From positions 310,001-374,000 of the forward strand of contig JAZGTN010000013.1 in the NCBI GenBank assembly GCA_037783415.1: a stretch of DNA of 64,000 nucleotides, written 5' to 3'. This stretch comes from Leptasterias polaris (lineage: Eukaryota; Echinodermata; Asteroidea; Forcipulatida; Asteriidae). The translations under genes and the position numbers were made by a program. Positions within the stretch are counted from its first letter, which is position 1; each line of letters begins with the position of its first letter. A model generated the notes under the pieces. The model was not told the DNA's origin, did no database searches, and worked only from the letters and a program-made list of their open reading frames with translations. Of the stretch, positions 13,801 through 28,800 are shown piece by piece.

Positions 13801-16800
13801 TACACCACTCAGAACGAAGTTGTGTTTCAACGGGAAAACATCAAGGTGGGCGCACTGAACATGCAAAGCAGGATTCACATAAGAAACACATCAGTTTACT
13901 AAACAGCTACCAAAAATACATTCAAGCATATGACTACATGTACATGTACCCTACCATCTGAGAAACTCAATGTAGGCAATTTAAACTAGCATAAGCCAAT
14001 GGAAAGCAATATCAGTCATGATACTTGATCGATGAACAAAAGCAGGAAAATGTTACTCGGTACAAAAGCTGACCTAAACGTGGTCAAAGGCTTTCAGACG
14101 GGTTTTTAAGGCTGTTAAATAATAATCTAATTGATTTTCTGCGGGCAAAATCAATTGGGAAGAATATCATGCCTGCATATTCACATCCATATTGTCGTGT
14201 CAGTGCGAAAAACTTTGAAATCACTTAAAACAGCCTTTTGAAGACAGTAATAAAATATATATGAAGGCACTCATGTTTTATTGTGCCAGTGCAAAAACAT
14301 CTCCTACAAAAGCCCTCCATTACACGTGAGTTTGAATTGTTGTATCTCACTTTAAAATAACCTGGATGCACACGCAAAACCATTAGGCGTCGAGATACCA
14401 CTTTACAGAGCATTTTCATGCAATATTGTTGGACAACTGAGAAAAAGACATTTTTGCACTGACGCGAGGGTTGGAAAATGCAATACATACAGCATCAAAT
14501 TCTTTCGTAACCATCCCAGAAACACTAATCCAACGGCAACCTGATAAAACCTTTTGCTGAAATATACTTTTTGCACCGATGCAACAATAAAATCCCCAAC
14601 CTGTGAATTAAGAGCAGTGTTCTGAGGAACTACTTGGATGAAAAACCAATGTTACAATGAATTCAAAATAAATAGAAAAAGGAGATAACTACCTACGATA
14701 CAAGATAGGAAAATATAGCAGGTGTGTGTAAAGGTACATGCAAAATCACTTAAAAGGTAGAAACATGCATAACAGGTATTGTCATGATTAGGGGGTGATA
14801 TTACTTGCAAAAGAGAACTACGCCCGCAGTACAAGTGATGCAAAGACAACACAGTACCATATAAGCACTGGGAGGGTCTAGGAAAATCACACCAGTTAGG
14901 ATCAGGAGGTGGTGACAAACTGGGTTGGGAATGCCTTCCCCGCTCAAACAAAACAAACCTGACAGCGACCCCGAGGAGACAGACTCCTGTGAGCGACAGG
15001 TAAGCTTATCATAAATGGAGTTTGGGTCCCAGACAAGTGGGGAGCTCCTTTCACTCGAGGAGTCCGCCGGAGAGCCTGAAAAGATATAGCAGTTCTCCTC
15101 TGCATTCGGTGGCAGCGGTGGGATAGTAGACAAAGGAAGGGTTTAATGTGAAGAGAGTTAGTAAAACCTTACTAAGTACGCCAACAGACCGAGTTCAGAG
15201 CTTGCGGCAAAGAGAAAAACTTTGCGGCAATAACCCCCAAAATGACTTGCTCTGGTGTTTCCAACTTGGTTTGCAAACTAAATGAACAAAACATGTTGGA
15301 TATCTCAAAATGAAAAAACAAACAACTGCTTATATATATCATTTTTGACGACTTCAATGTTTTGTAATAATTGTTTTTTAATTTCTAGTCAATTGCAACT
15401 TGAAATACTCAATAAACGCTTGGCCAGGTACAACAAATAGAGATCTCAGCCAGAATTGAAAGGTGACAACAATAGAAAGTTGGCCACTATCACAAAGGAA
15501 AGAGAGTTCTTCTGGTGATTTACAGCACAAGTCATGAGAGATATTTTACACTTAGCTACAACAAATCTCCACCATGTTTCTTCTGAAGCTCTTCTAGTTG
15601 CTTGCAGATACCGACCTTCTTTTGGAAACTTCAAGCTGGAGTCCATGCCAAGTTGTCGGTCCGGATCTTCATCCTCCGAAGACTTGCGGGTCTTAACGGT
15701 GACAGAAGAACCCCACTTAGAGCTTGATCCACTGCTTGGTTTAGAATCGAAACGTTCTGACACATGCTGTGTATTCTTTGCATCTACAAGATGAGGTAGA
15801 AATACGGCAAACAAATGAGCTTCATGAAGAGCTAGGCCAAATTTCATGGCCCTGCTTAAAACAGAATTCTGCAATAACGGTCCCCTGTTAAGCACACAAC
15901 CTTATCGGTTGTAAGCACAGAATTCCGCAGTAAGCAGCGCCATTAAATTTAGCCTTGGTGATGTCAGTTAAAAAGCAACATTTGTGATAACATTTTTACC
16001 GGTCTTTGGCATTGCATTTTGGAGGATTTATGTCTGTTTTGATGTCTGGTAATCTCACAATTGCTAAACGCGATTACTCAGACACCAGTCACTGACAAGC
16101 CATCTTTTCATTGCTTCATTCTTCATCAGGAGACTTTGGCAGGCATTTTATTTAGACCCTTTTAAGCCCATTGTATCAGAGCACCTTACACTTTTATTAC
16201 ACCTGTTCAATGCGCCTTAACCCTACCAGGGTATCAATTCTAGAAACACTGACTGCAGTCAAGGCATTCACGAGTTCAAAGCTGACATCTCAAACTTGAT
16301 TTTGATCACAACTTTAACTTTTAAGGTTCCATGATGTCTTGCAACAAAAACAAATGCATTAAATAGAGCCGACTTTATCAGCCCTTTGATTTTACAGTCT
16401 GAAACTTGGGTGATTTAATCGGCCCTGGACACAACCCTACTTAAGAGTAAGCAGTACTTGCAGACAAATGGGTACAAAGCTTTCTACCCATTCACAGCAA
16501 AACCATTTACCCTTGCAGGTATCCTTACTTTTACTACTGGGTGAAGAGAAGCAATAGTCCCCTTGCATTGGCTGCCATCACTGAGGTCAAACAACGGAAA
16601 GGTGCAAGCGTTTATGCGCCGCGCACATTTTTGACCTCCTCAGTGAGGGCGCTGTTTTGGGCTTGAGACATCACCTGCAAAAAGGTCTATTGTATTCTAG
16701 TGTCTAGTCGTGACTGGGATATAAACAGATGCTCTGATGACTTCACCAACGTTACCCGAATCCAGTGCAAGACAACAAAAAACGCCAAAAAGTGATCATT

Positions 16801-19800
16801 CTAATAAATTCCAATTTCTTTGGTCCAGGAATCCTTAGAAGCTTAAAAATTATTAAGGACTTTTTTCAATGGAATTTTCGAAGAAGAACTCGCATTAAAT
16901 AAACTAGAAAACCACTAGAAAAACATGAATCAAAAAACTTACTTGGTTTTGTCTTAGGTGCCTCTTGAAATGGAACAAATTCATCTGGCCCCTTCATAGC
17001 CTCCATCCCGGTAGCAGGCTTGGCAATTGACTGTTGGATGGTCTGGGGACCTGACTGCCCCTTGGGGGTTAGTACTGGTAATGGTGCTTCCCTGCAATGG
17101 TGCAGTGCTTCGATAGATGGCTGCTGTCCATTCTGAAAGGATTAAGATTAATAATTCTTGTACTCTGGAACACACTTCCTACACAGATTGCTACCCAGGG
17201 TAAGGTATGTATGTCTGTACAATTTTGTGCACAAAGTACACCAGTGAAAATATTTTTCAGCCCCTCAAATAAGAAACTACGCAAGTCTGGGACCTGATCC
17301 CCCTCTTAGATATGTGAAATGGTCCAGTCTAGGATATCAAGGACTTTTACTCCCCCATGGCACTGTACTTTGGAGCAAACAGTGACATAACTTAAATGTG
17401 CCGTGACTTAGTGTTACCAGTGCTCACTTTTTAAAAATCTCTCTTTTTCAAAGTAATAACTTTTCTTCGGTGCAATTCTGCTTTTCCTTCTTATCTCCTT
17501 CGCCCCAGGAGTGTCAATTGCAACAGACATAGCGCCCTATAAAATTGAATGTAATGTGCATGTTTAACCACTTGCATGTTGCTTAAAACCCTGCAACGAG
17601 TGACATGACAATTTTGTTCTGCGCAAATAAAGAAAAACATAACCGCAACCACGTGGTCAATCCTAGCCATGCCATACTCCATGATATCCTCCCCTATACT
17701 ATTAGACACAGTCTGAAAGGGGTGTCAATCAACAGGGGTCTGTGACTTGGTAAATGTGGGTGGAGAAAAGAAAAATCCTCCATTGCGCATGTACAAAGAT
17801 TTCCCCATTGGTTTGTACACAGGGCAATGGCGGCTGGTTAATGTCAATGACACCGATGTCGGGCACTAGGTCGCCAAAAGTCCTAGGCCCAGAGAGATGA
17901 TTGAAAACATCTGTTCCCCAACTGGCTGGGAGTCCTTTGATGTCTTGCCGACAGTTTCTGCGGTTAGAAAATGGGAGATAAGCTCTCGCAAGCCCTCTTA
18001 ACTGTTTAATTACATGTGGCAAACAAAATTGCCAAGGTGGTGAATATACGTTATACAAAAACAGGTGCCTCCTTTGAGGGAGAAAGTGCGCTCTACAAAG
18101 TGACACACACTGAGTCTGACTTCCCGAAATGGCAACCAAAATTCATTTTGGTGATGAAGTCAAGTGAATTGGGTCAATACAGTGTTTCCACATAGTATAG
18201 TGTCTTTACCTGAGTAAGAGCTATCATCCCAAGGGCGAAGTAGAGCTCCAGCCTGGTCAGCTGGCCAGGTATGGTCTGGTTAGCCAGTGCCCATATGTGT
18301 CCCAGGACGGGCTTGTCCAATCCGGACAGCATAAGGATTGGGTACAAGAGGTTGGTCTCAATGACGCTGTCCCTGATGGAAGCTTCCAGGACCTGATGGT
18401 AGATGATAGGGAGGCTGGCTTCATTCATGCACCTGTTGATGGTATCAATACAAGGTGAGATACATGATTGGGTGAAAACAAATTTGTCCTATAAATACAT
18501 TTTTATGCAAGTTCACCCCAAACATGGCTAAAAGCCACTATTGTTATAGACTTGGTTCCAAGTCTGTGCTCGTGGTTTTTAGTCTACCTGATAGCCAATA
18601 CATTATTGCCTGAAATAGCGCCCTCTTGTGGATTAACCTCCGTCTTTAACCTACGATCACAGACTTGGGAACATTGTTTTTCGGTTTGTACACACCCTAT
18701 GGCGAATTAGTCCAAAAGTGGACGAAACACTCTGATTGGTCAGAATCTCAGAAGCCGTCACTAAAATGCACATTCAAACTTGACCGTTTATACCACGGGA
18801 TATAGTACAGAAATACAACATGTAACTAATCTGCCTCTGCTCAGTGATTCAACTTGAAGTTTGCAAACAAAAAACCCGAAGTGATTCTAGTTTTTAAATT
18901 CAAAATAAATAAAAAACGTTGGGAAAATCATTAGACGATTCCATTCAAATAAAGGGAACACAGGTTTTCGTCTAGTAGGGATCAGGTTATTTGTCATGTT
19001 TATTTTTCAATATTTTAAGAATAGGCTTACATCTAGTATTAGGCCTATTTTATGTATAAATTAGAAATAGCATACGTACAAAGCACTATAAAAATACAAA
19101 ACAATGACTCGATCGATTTTACAGAAAATGCTGAAGTGATTATAACCTATTGGGAATAGACGCAACCAACAGGAGTTTTGTGGCCTCCTGATTGGTCATC
19201 TCTCTGGCAGAGTGTCATTATGTAAATGTCAGTAGTGAATAAATGAATATCCCGTATACACAAGAGGGTCAAGTCTGAGATTGCGAGTTAGAGCGCGCGG
19301 GGGGAATTTTGTGTGGCTGATGCAGAGAAATAACCGCGATCTCAGACTTGAAATCAAGTCTACTATTGTTAAGGGGCTACAAGAAGAAACCATTTAACCC
19401 TTAAGTGCGTAACCCTACCAGTCAGCATTTTTTTAATTACTCTGCACATGAATTTAGTTGTAATCCCATTTTTCTTGACTTTTAAGAGCATACGCTTGAG
19501 AAACATAATTGAAAGTTTGAGTAGCCAGGGCAAGGTCATTTACACGCTACGTTGTTTAGAACTTCCACTGGTCGACTGGACTCAGGGGATTTCCCCATTG
19601 ACTATGCACAAACACGCCTTAGTCTTGGGGTAATTGAACTCCCCCATTTCAGTCTTTTGTTGGCAAATATTCGTGGATCCGCCCCTGGAATGGTGAAATA
19701 CAATCTCTAGACCCTCTGGAAGACTGTGGGGTTGCTATCAGTTATTTTACCCCTCAGTATATGGCCAGTATATTGAGATAAGCATTGCCAGGGGTTAAGT

Positions 19801-22800
19801 AAAAATGTCCCAAATGGACTCTTGAGCACTTGAGGGTTAAGATAAAAATTACTCAGGGATGCTGAAGGTAAGAGTTAATATTCCTCTTAAAATAGATGTT
19901 TCTGCATATTACCACTCACCATGCTGGTATGGCTTTTCCGTCTCCACCCTGTGAGCCAACAATGGAGCTGCCCCCACCCAATGCCTGCCCACAATCAGTC
20001 TGGCCACCTCCACTGTGCTCCGGGTGTGTGTCCGGCGCGGCGAACATCGTGGAGAAGTTCTCGGCGCTTGACCACTGTCTGGCTTTGTGGTGAGCGTTGA
20101 ATGACTGCTGCCGCTGGGACTGGGAGGTAGGAGCAGCAGCTGGTTGGGAATCCCGGAGCGGTTTCCGGTGATGGAAGGCGATGGGGGCCTTGCTGGAAAC
20201 TTTCAGGTCAGTTGAGTCAAGCATCATAGTCTCAAGGGAACGTACTGAAAAATATGACCACTTAACCACTTAACGCTGGAAGATGTGTTTACATTACAGG
20301 CAAGTAAACATATAGTGAAGTATTCTTTTGTGTGCTGCGGTTGATGTCACATTGCAAGCTCGCATAGTGCACCCATCACATATAGTTATAAATAAGAGCT
20401 AGAGGGCTTAAATAGCCATACGACCAGAAGTGTTTCTGTCACATGCAACATATAACTCTATGTGATGGGTGCACTATTGTGATGATGGCGTCGGGTGAGT
20501 TGGGACAATTGAGCTGTGTCCCATCATATTACACTAGTCAACTAGTCACTCATCAGTTTTACACAACAAACATTTTTTAAGTGGACATTTGTACGCCATC
20601 TACCCATATAAATTTGGCACCAACGCAGGTCAGCGGAGTAACGTACTTGATATGAAACAACAGTACAATTTACATTTTGAACAAATTTTTATTATTATTA
20701 GTTTTATTTTTGGTAAAAACCAAATACCTTTCTTCCCTTCTTTGCGCGGCATCCTCACAGCGGGGTCAACCTCTTGCAATCTGCCGTTTCCCTCCCCTGC
20801 CGGTCCTTGTAAGAAATCTCCAAATCCTTCATCCTGGGGTGGAGGTTGTTGCGGAGATGGCTGACCCACGGGGGAGGCCAGATGGCCTTGAGGTAGGATG
20901 GGGTCAGCGGTGGGTGTCTGAGGGGTGTTCAGTGGGGGTGTTGGGCCCTGGAGGAAGTCCCCAAATCCATCGTCTTCCATACCAGGATTGGGAGCTGACA
21001 AAACCAACAAAAGGGAGACATAAGATAATATAGGCTATAACTATTAGATGCATATGAACTCCTTACTGCATGTATATAGCATGCAATCATAAGGTGAACT
21101 CTGGACTATTCTATTTCAAGAGAAGAAGCTGAGTGAAAGCAGTGTGATTATATTCTACACCAATGCACGAACGAAATGCATCCAATATTTCAATATTTGT
21201 TTAATATAGCTCACGCATAGATCCTTGTCATTTAAAATTGTTTTTCACAATAAAAACAAAATAGAAACTCGTCCCCCTCACACACTAAAAAATTATAAGA
21301 ACCCCTGCCCGTTGACAACTCCATGTAGACACAAACTTTGTCCGTCATGACATAAATTTGACTCGTTCGGACCAATTGGTGGGAATGACGCTGCAAAGCA
21401 TCCAATAATTATCCACATCGGAAGGGTACCTGTCCAATATTAAAACAAGTGTTAAAAAAAAATAATAATACCTGTCTTGGTCTGCTGTGGTTTAGCTTGT
21501 GCCGTCGTAGCTCCCTTCCCAGCACCTCTTGCCCCACCCCCTCCTTTAACAAGCATGTCATCCAGGTTGATGTTAAGGACGTCGACCGAGGCTGCTTTGC
21601 CTCCAACCCGACCAAACTGTTTCAGTTTGCGCTGCTGCTCTTGGAAGTACCTCTCTTTCTTATTCTGCTCCTCCAGACGCTTTTGTTGCTCCAGAAGCTG
21701 TCTCTGTTGACTACAGTAGGTTATATACCAAAAAGTGACTGTTAGTCTTTCCTAGACTGCCTTATTTTTTTAAGTGAATTTGTTTCATTGATTGTCTGGG
21801 ATCTTGTGCACTTTGAGGTTAGCCTTATTTCAGTTGCAGCAATCAAAATAAGCAATAGTGAATTAATCAGATGCTATTTTCTCAACCTTGACATTTTTCC
21901 TTTCTAGGAATGACGCTGATATAGAGTTTGAAAAACGTGAGTTTTTAGAGTTAACAATTAAGAAATAAAGAAGGGCGAGAACCTCAACACTTACCTTTGT
22001 TGCTGGGCTAGAGATTGCTGCATGTGAGCCGGTAACTGCTGTGGTTGACCTACTAGTTGCTGCTGCTGCTGCTGTTGCTGCTGTTGATAGCTCAATTGCT
22101 GCTGCATGTTTAGACCAGCCTGCTGACATGAGAAATGCTTTAGATATAATACAATAATTCTATGCATTTGACAGGGTCAAGGGTTAAAGAACAATATTTT
22201 GTAGAGCTTCTTTATGCACGAAAAGTATATAAGCACAACAAAATTATGCTTACCAGAATAAGGTTACCAGCCAAATTACAATTTTACACGTAACATTTAG
22301 GACTAATAACCTGCTCGTGTTTGCTAAGCCTAAAATTGTGCAGCACCTTTTTCTGCTTAAGCATTTCTATGAAATTTGGCCAAGGGTTCAATGCCCAACT
22401 ATTATATGTACATAGTATGGTTCAAAGACGATTAATGATGAGGTTAGGGACTAGACTACCTGCGCAGGCATCTGACCAGCGTACATCTGTGGCAGGAACG
22501 CTGCCTGCTGGGGCACCATGCCCTGCTGCATTATGGGATAGCGTTGCGGTGCCACACCACCAGGGAAGGGCGCCCTCTGCTGCATGAACTGTGCACTGCC
22601 TGGCCGGGGTTGCTGCTGCTGTCCAGGTGGTCCCATACTCATATTACCTTGGAGAGATCAATCAGGGTTGAATATCAATGACATAACTTTATGCATTTCG
22701 TGCCGTGATGTTTATTATGTTCATGCTCATGTAGACAGAATGTTTTGGTGAAGTAGGTGAAAAAGCTGCACCCAGTTCTTTGTTCTTGATGTCAGGAAGG

Positions 22801-25800
22801 GAAAACCATTGGTAAACTATTGGTAATTTTCCCCGATTGATTTAGAAGGGGGTAAGGTTAGAATGAAACTGACCATCGGTGCCCCTGATAATACACCTTC
22901 GTACCGATGATGATTTCACAGTTTGTTTACCACTCTGCAGAAGATTGGGAAAGCATTGTGTCTCTGCACAACTATCATACCGTGATGTCATCAGTATAGA
23001 GTTCTATAGGGTCAACTTTGGTAATGACCCATTGAGAAATTGTTAAGTTTTTATCCGAAAGCCTACTTGTTATAATGATGGTAATGGTAGTGTGCATCTT
23101 TCAAAATTGTTTCAACTGAAATGCCCCCACTGATTAATAGAAGAATGTCAACAAAATGTTGACTCTCCAAAGATCACCCGCAGGCAACTTTAGGAAATTT
23201 CTGTGGTGTCTGTTTGAATGCTGCATACATGTTTATAATGGGATATACCAAGTGAGGATACTGGTCTTTGACAATAGACCCTTCCCATGAAATATTTAAA
23301 TTGCACTTCACGCGTGCGCACTTACACTGCTGGTTGGCAAAATGATGGAACATTTCCCCTTTTTGTGTGGGGCTGATGGTGGCGTGATGCAGACGCGCTT
23401 GTGCGTCTACTTAATGCACAACTCTATGGCGTTTGCCAACCAGCAGGGTCTGTACGCATGCGTGAATGTAATTAGCATATTTCATGGGGATTACCAATAA
23501 GTATACCCTGCCTTTAACAGCAAAGCAGTTTTTTCCTTAAGAAACAGCACCTCTTTGAGGAACGTTTAAACTTCTATTGGAACATTTCAAGGAGCACCAA
23601 GGCAATGACCAGGGGCAACAGAGGCAATTGCCTCTGTGAAGTATCAGGCCTGCAGTGTATTTACCAAATAGAGGCAAGAAAGAACCACAGTCTGGTCCCC
23701 TGTAATACTATGATTGCCCGAGCAATGTACATGCACAGGGAACATGACTTGCTATGGTGATTGCATGATAAAGATTTAAAAGCTGATTAGACACTGTATG
23801 GATGACTCGACCTCAGGCCCCAAAAAATACATTGCAAAATGTCCCGCCAATAGAATTAAGTATGACATCCTGTTTTTGGCATAATTTGGGTATGAGGTCA
23901 CAGGCCGCATCTTTGTAAAAATCAAGATCTGTTATAATCACTAATGGAATCTACTTCATGCCAAACACAATGAAAGCAAATACATGTACTATGGAGCAGG
24001 CATTTGTTTGCACCACGTCTTTATTAAATGAGGGTAGCTTTTCACGATGCTATCAAGCCATGTTCTAATTCAAAACAAAATCTAACTCAAAACAAAATAA
24101 ACTCAAAACCAACCACATACAGCACGTATAGAGTATAGACCCCAAACAATGAAGTCACACTGGCATGGAATCCATCTTTGAGAGGGCTAGGCCATTTCCA
24201 TTTTGCAAAGCGCACTAACATTGGACAATCATAAAGTCTATGGGAAGGTTTTGAATGGGCAATAGGGCCAAGAGCATGATAACAGACGTCATGGCCTCCT
24301 GGGCGTCCATGTAATTCAAGACCTAGTAACATACGTACACTCTGCATACAATGTACATTGGGAGTAAAAAAGCATGTAAAGAGTTATGTAGTGTACAAAC
24401 AGACTGTGCAAGTCTCGCGAGTATCGAAAACGAGAAAAACAACTTGAACGAATACTACATTCTTCTATAATATCAAAGCTTCTTTTTAAAATTGATTAAA
24501 TACAAAATTCTGAAAAATAAAATAACACAAAAGCAAGTTGTCATCAATAAAATGTTCACATTAAATACAAACAATTTGTTCATTTATTAACATTGAAACA
24601 ATTGGGATAATAGAAGCTCTCAATTGCCAATCAGCCCCGAAATTGTGCGACCATTACATAGGTTCAATGATAAAATAAATAATAAACGGAAAAGGAGGTC
24701 AACCCTTGTTCTCGGGTTTTCTTTGTTGCTTTGTTAAGTTTGTTTACTTTCATATATTTCAAGGTGCAATTTTACTTTCCCAGCAATATGAATCAATCGA
24801 TGAAGTTGAGGCAATACGGCATCTCAAGCCTGCCCAGTGATCTTTGTTCAGATGACCCAATCCAGCATGCAAGTACACAGCTCAACAATATATTATAAAT
24901 AATATCATTTTTATAGCCTTAAACTACATGCACATTACACTAAAGTATTTGAAGAAACAGAATCATGCCCGAGAAATAACTAGAAATGATTGGTCCCACA
25001 AGTTCCAATACATGTGAGACTAAAAATGCGCACTACACAGTATTCACTCAATGATCCTTACTCCCAAATTGGCGCGGCCATGATTTATTGTGGATGATGG
25101 CGTCAGATGAATCGGGTCATTACTCAGTAATGCATTGGCTTTTAGCCTGAACAAAATATTGTTCTGTTTCCTGTTACCCATCCTAGTCACAAGCAGACTT
25201 TTTGGGACATAATTTTAGCCGAGAATCATATCTTACACAATTGTACCACCATATTAACCAGCAACATCTCTTGCGTACCTCATGTGAGTTTATTTAAAGT
25301 ACACATAAAGATCTATGATGGAGTACGCTCTTTTTCACTAGATTTGTTTTGTTAATTGAATTGTGTAAGTAAGGCATTTTTACACACTCATCAAACTTAT
25401 CAGAGAAACAAACCAAAAAACTAAAATGCAAAAAAGCAAAACAAAAATTCCAGACCTACCGACCCTATTTTGAATTGGCATGTAACGGGAAACAGAACAC
25501 TTTTTGGGGGGGCCTAAAGAGGCTTGATGCAACTGATGCCCAAGGCATTACATGAGTAAGATGATGACAGACAAAAACTAAAGAAACTGAAAAGAGGATT
25601 GGGGAAGATGGACAGCGTTCAGATGATGCACACAAGCTGAGGATGCATTCTGGTATTATCTACTGATTGTTGCTATGGTTACCTGGCATATACATCTGCT
25701 GATGATATGGCAGCATCCCAAAGCCTACTAACAGGGAACCCGGGGGAGGGGGGGGGGGTGGAGGAGAGGAGAGAAGAGAGAAAGAAACAGAAGTGATTTT

Positions 25801-28800
25801 TGTTAGATTTCAGCTGGTAAGATTGGGAGAAGTCAAGAAGATTTCTTTGCACAATAACACAATAGGTTGTTAAAAATGGGTGCTGTATCGAAGTTTCCCT
25901 GTATGCTACTTCAATAATCTCCAGGGAAAAAAAGTGTTCAGGGTTCTAAATTTATTATTTTTTTTTAAATGGAGGTGGCCATTTCCATTGTTAATTTTAA
26001 CACACAAAAAAGCCAAAACCCCACCACACAAATCTTTCCTAGGTGGCTGTCTGCTTGAATTTAACCCAAAATTGTCACTCGCTATTTGTACCACTGCTAG
26101 TCTTGTGTTTGTTGCACTGAATAAAAATGACTAGACTATCTGCCAGCTTTTTATGGTTAGGAGAGTGCTCTTGCAGAAAGTAAAAGATACAGAGTGATAG
26201 GAATTCTTTATTCTGAATGGCAAGCAGCCTCCAAAGAGGAAGCAGGCTAGGATACTAAACATGTAGTTCCTTTCACTTGGCAGAATGTGCCCTGTATATA
26301 AAAGATCTTTTAAACATGTGCAAAATGAGACACTTTAGGGATGCTAGGGGAAGCAGGCTGTCAGGTTGTCGTAGTGGTATCTTTCCTCCCCTTCCACATC
26401 AAGGACCCCGCTTCGAATCACGCCGTGGGCGGGGGGCACTATGTGGATTGGGTTTTCAGTCCCAAACTGAATGTTTACAAATGCCAGTTAAAACGCAAGA
26501 GGACTAGTCAAATTTCTCTCCAATTGGTCCGGCTGACAAGTTCAGTGTTGAAAACATCCCTGTTTCATTTGAAATATTGACTGGTGAAAAAGCGGACGGA
26601 CTAGTGAAATGGTAACCCAACTGCTCCTGCTGGCCAGTCACTAAAAAAGTTAAGGGCAAACCCTGCCAGCCTGTGGAGTGTGCACCATTGATAGACAGTT
26701 GCTGTCTTATCTCTTAGTCTATTTTTGTATTTAGTTGGTCAGGGCCTTTTGGATAAGTCTAATGCCTATCAAAGTATCACTGAGATACTAATTGATTTAT
26801 TGACTGAGATACATGTAATAGAATTAGCAATTGCAAACGTCTTACCAACCAAAAGGGCCTATGGTATAAATGCAAAAAATAGTTAATGGCCTGATGTTTC
26901 AACCCTAGTAGAGTGTCTCTCGAAGGCTAAATGATTTATTTATTAAATGAATTCTTACCTGCACTTGGTTGACCATTTGGATTCCTGGGATAGTAAAGGA
27001 AAGACAAAATTAAAGAAACTTTAACAAGTCAAACTGTATATTGTTTTCTTTTTATCAAGTAGGCTCTTTCTTTTAAATTCATATTTTCCAAACTCATATC
27101 ATATTTTGCAAGATTCATCTTAAGAAATGGGAAGGGTTGAAATTGCACTTGCCTGTGACCAGTGGAGTTATAAAAGTACTACACAATAATCAGATTCAAT
27201 ACCCCAAAATGTGGGGGGGAGGGGGGAGACATACTAAAGTACGTCTTGCATGTGAACAAAATAAACAACAATAATGTACTGGAATTACAAAAGACCAGGC
27301 AAGTGCCACATGTATTTGACTTGGTTTTTTTAGTAATACAGCTCGCAATTTCGTTTCCTTCGTTTATATAATATTATTAACAATGTTTTGTTAATGTATG
27401 AGGTCCAAAACTAAACTATGTACAACAAATGTGGACAAGGCCGAAGCACTCAACTCACACTTCAAATCCGTTTTCACACAAGAACCAGATTCCAACATTC
27501 CTAACAAAGGACAATCACCATATCCATCAATACCAAAGCTCACCATAGGCGTCGAAGGAGTAGAGAAACAACTAGCATCATTGAACCCAGCGAAAGCTTG
27601 TGGACCCGATGAGCTGCCACCTAAACTCCTGAAGACAGTCGCACATGAATTAGCACCTGCACATGAATTAGCACCTGCACATGAATTAGCACCTGCACTT
27701 GCCTTTCTTTTCCACCAATCCTACACATCGGGAACTGTACCAACCCAGTGGAAGCAAGCTCTTGTAACCAGCATTTTTTTTTAAATGGTCCTAAATCTGA
27801 CCCAGCGAACGATCGTCCAATATCTCTTACCTGCCTGTGCTGTAAAGTGATGGAGCATATTGTGCTTAGCCACGTTGCCAAACATCTGAGTGCACACAAC
27901 ATACTAATAGACTCACAACACGGGTTCAGGGACACAACTAATATCATCATGCCACGATTGGGCGCGTACTCTCCAAACTCGTGGACAAGTTGATGTAGTA
28001 CTCCTTGACTTCAGTAAGGTGTTCGACAAAGTGCCCCATCAACGACTATCCGCCAAGCTAGGTTACTACGGAATACAAGGTCCAACCTTGGATTGGATTA
28101 ACTCGTTCTTACATAGCAGAGTACAGGCAGTTTCAGTCAATGGTTCACATTCCTCGTGGGTAAACGTTTCATCCGGTGTTCCTCAGGGCTCAGTCCTTGG
28201 CCCAGCCTTATTCCTGCTATACATAAATGACATCCAAGATAACATCCAGTCAAGTATGCGGTTGTTCGCCGATGATAGCATTGTTTACAGGGAGATAGAG
28301 AACCAAAATGATCACCTTATTCTTCAGAGAGATCTTGAAGCCCTTGTAGATTGGTCCTCAACCTGGTTGATGCACTTTAATGTTAAAAAGTGTGCCATCC
28401 TTTCTATAACAAAGAAGCGCAACCCAAGTACCTTCCATTATAACATCTTTGGATAGACGCTTGAGCGAGTTGACCAACACGAGTATCTCGGAGTCACCAT
28501 ATCTCATGATCTTCGATGGGACGACCACTGCAACAAAATCACGCAGAAGGCTAGTCGCACTCTGGGATTACTCCGTCGTACTCTATCTCCCTGCACCCAA
28601 GATGTCAAGGCAAGAGCCTAATCAGGCTCTAGTACACCCCCAGCTAGAATACGCTTCGGAAGCCTGGAACCCGTATACCATCAACACAGTCAACCGCCTT
28701 GAACAAGTTCAGCGGGCTGCTGCACGGTTCGTCTTCAGTGACTTTCGGAGAACTACATCTGTGACTAGCTTGATTAACACACTGGGCTGGGAGCAACTCC

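Noticed and set aside
20677..21033. 118-codon plus-strand open frame
   Set aside because: Antisense shadow of SYNRG exon 7.
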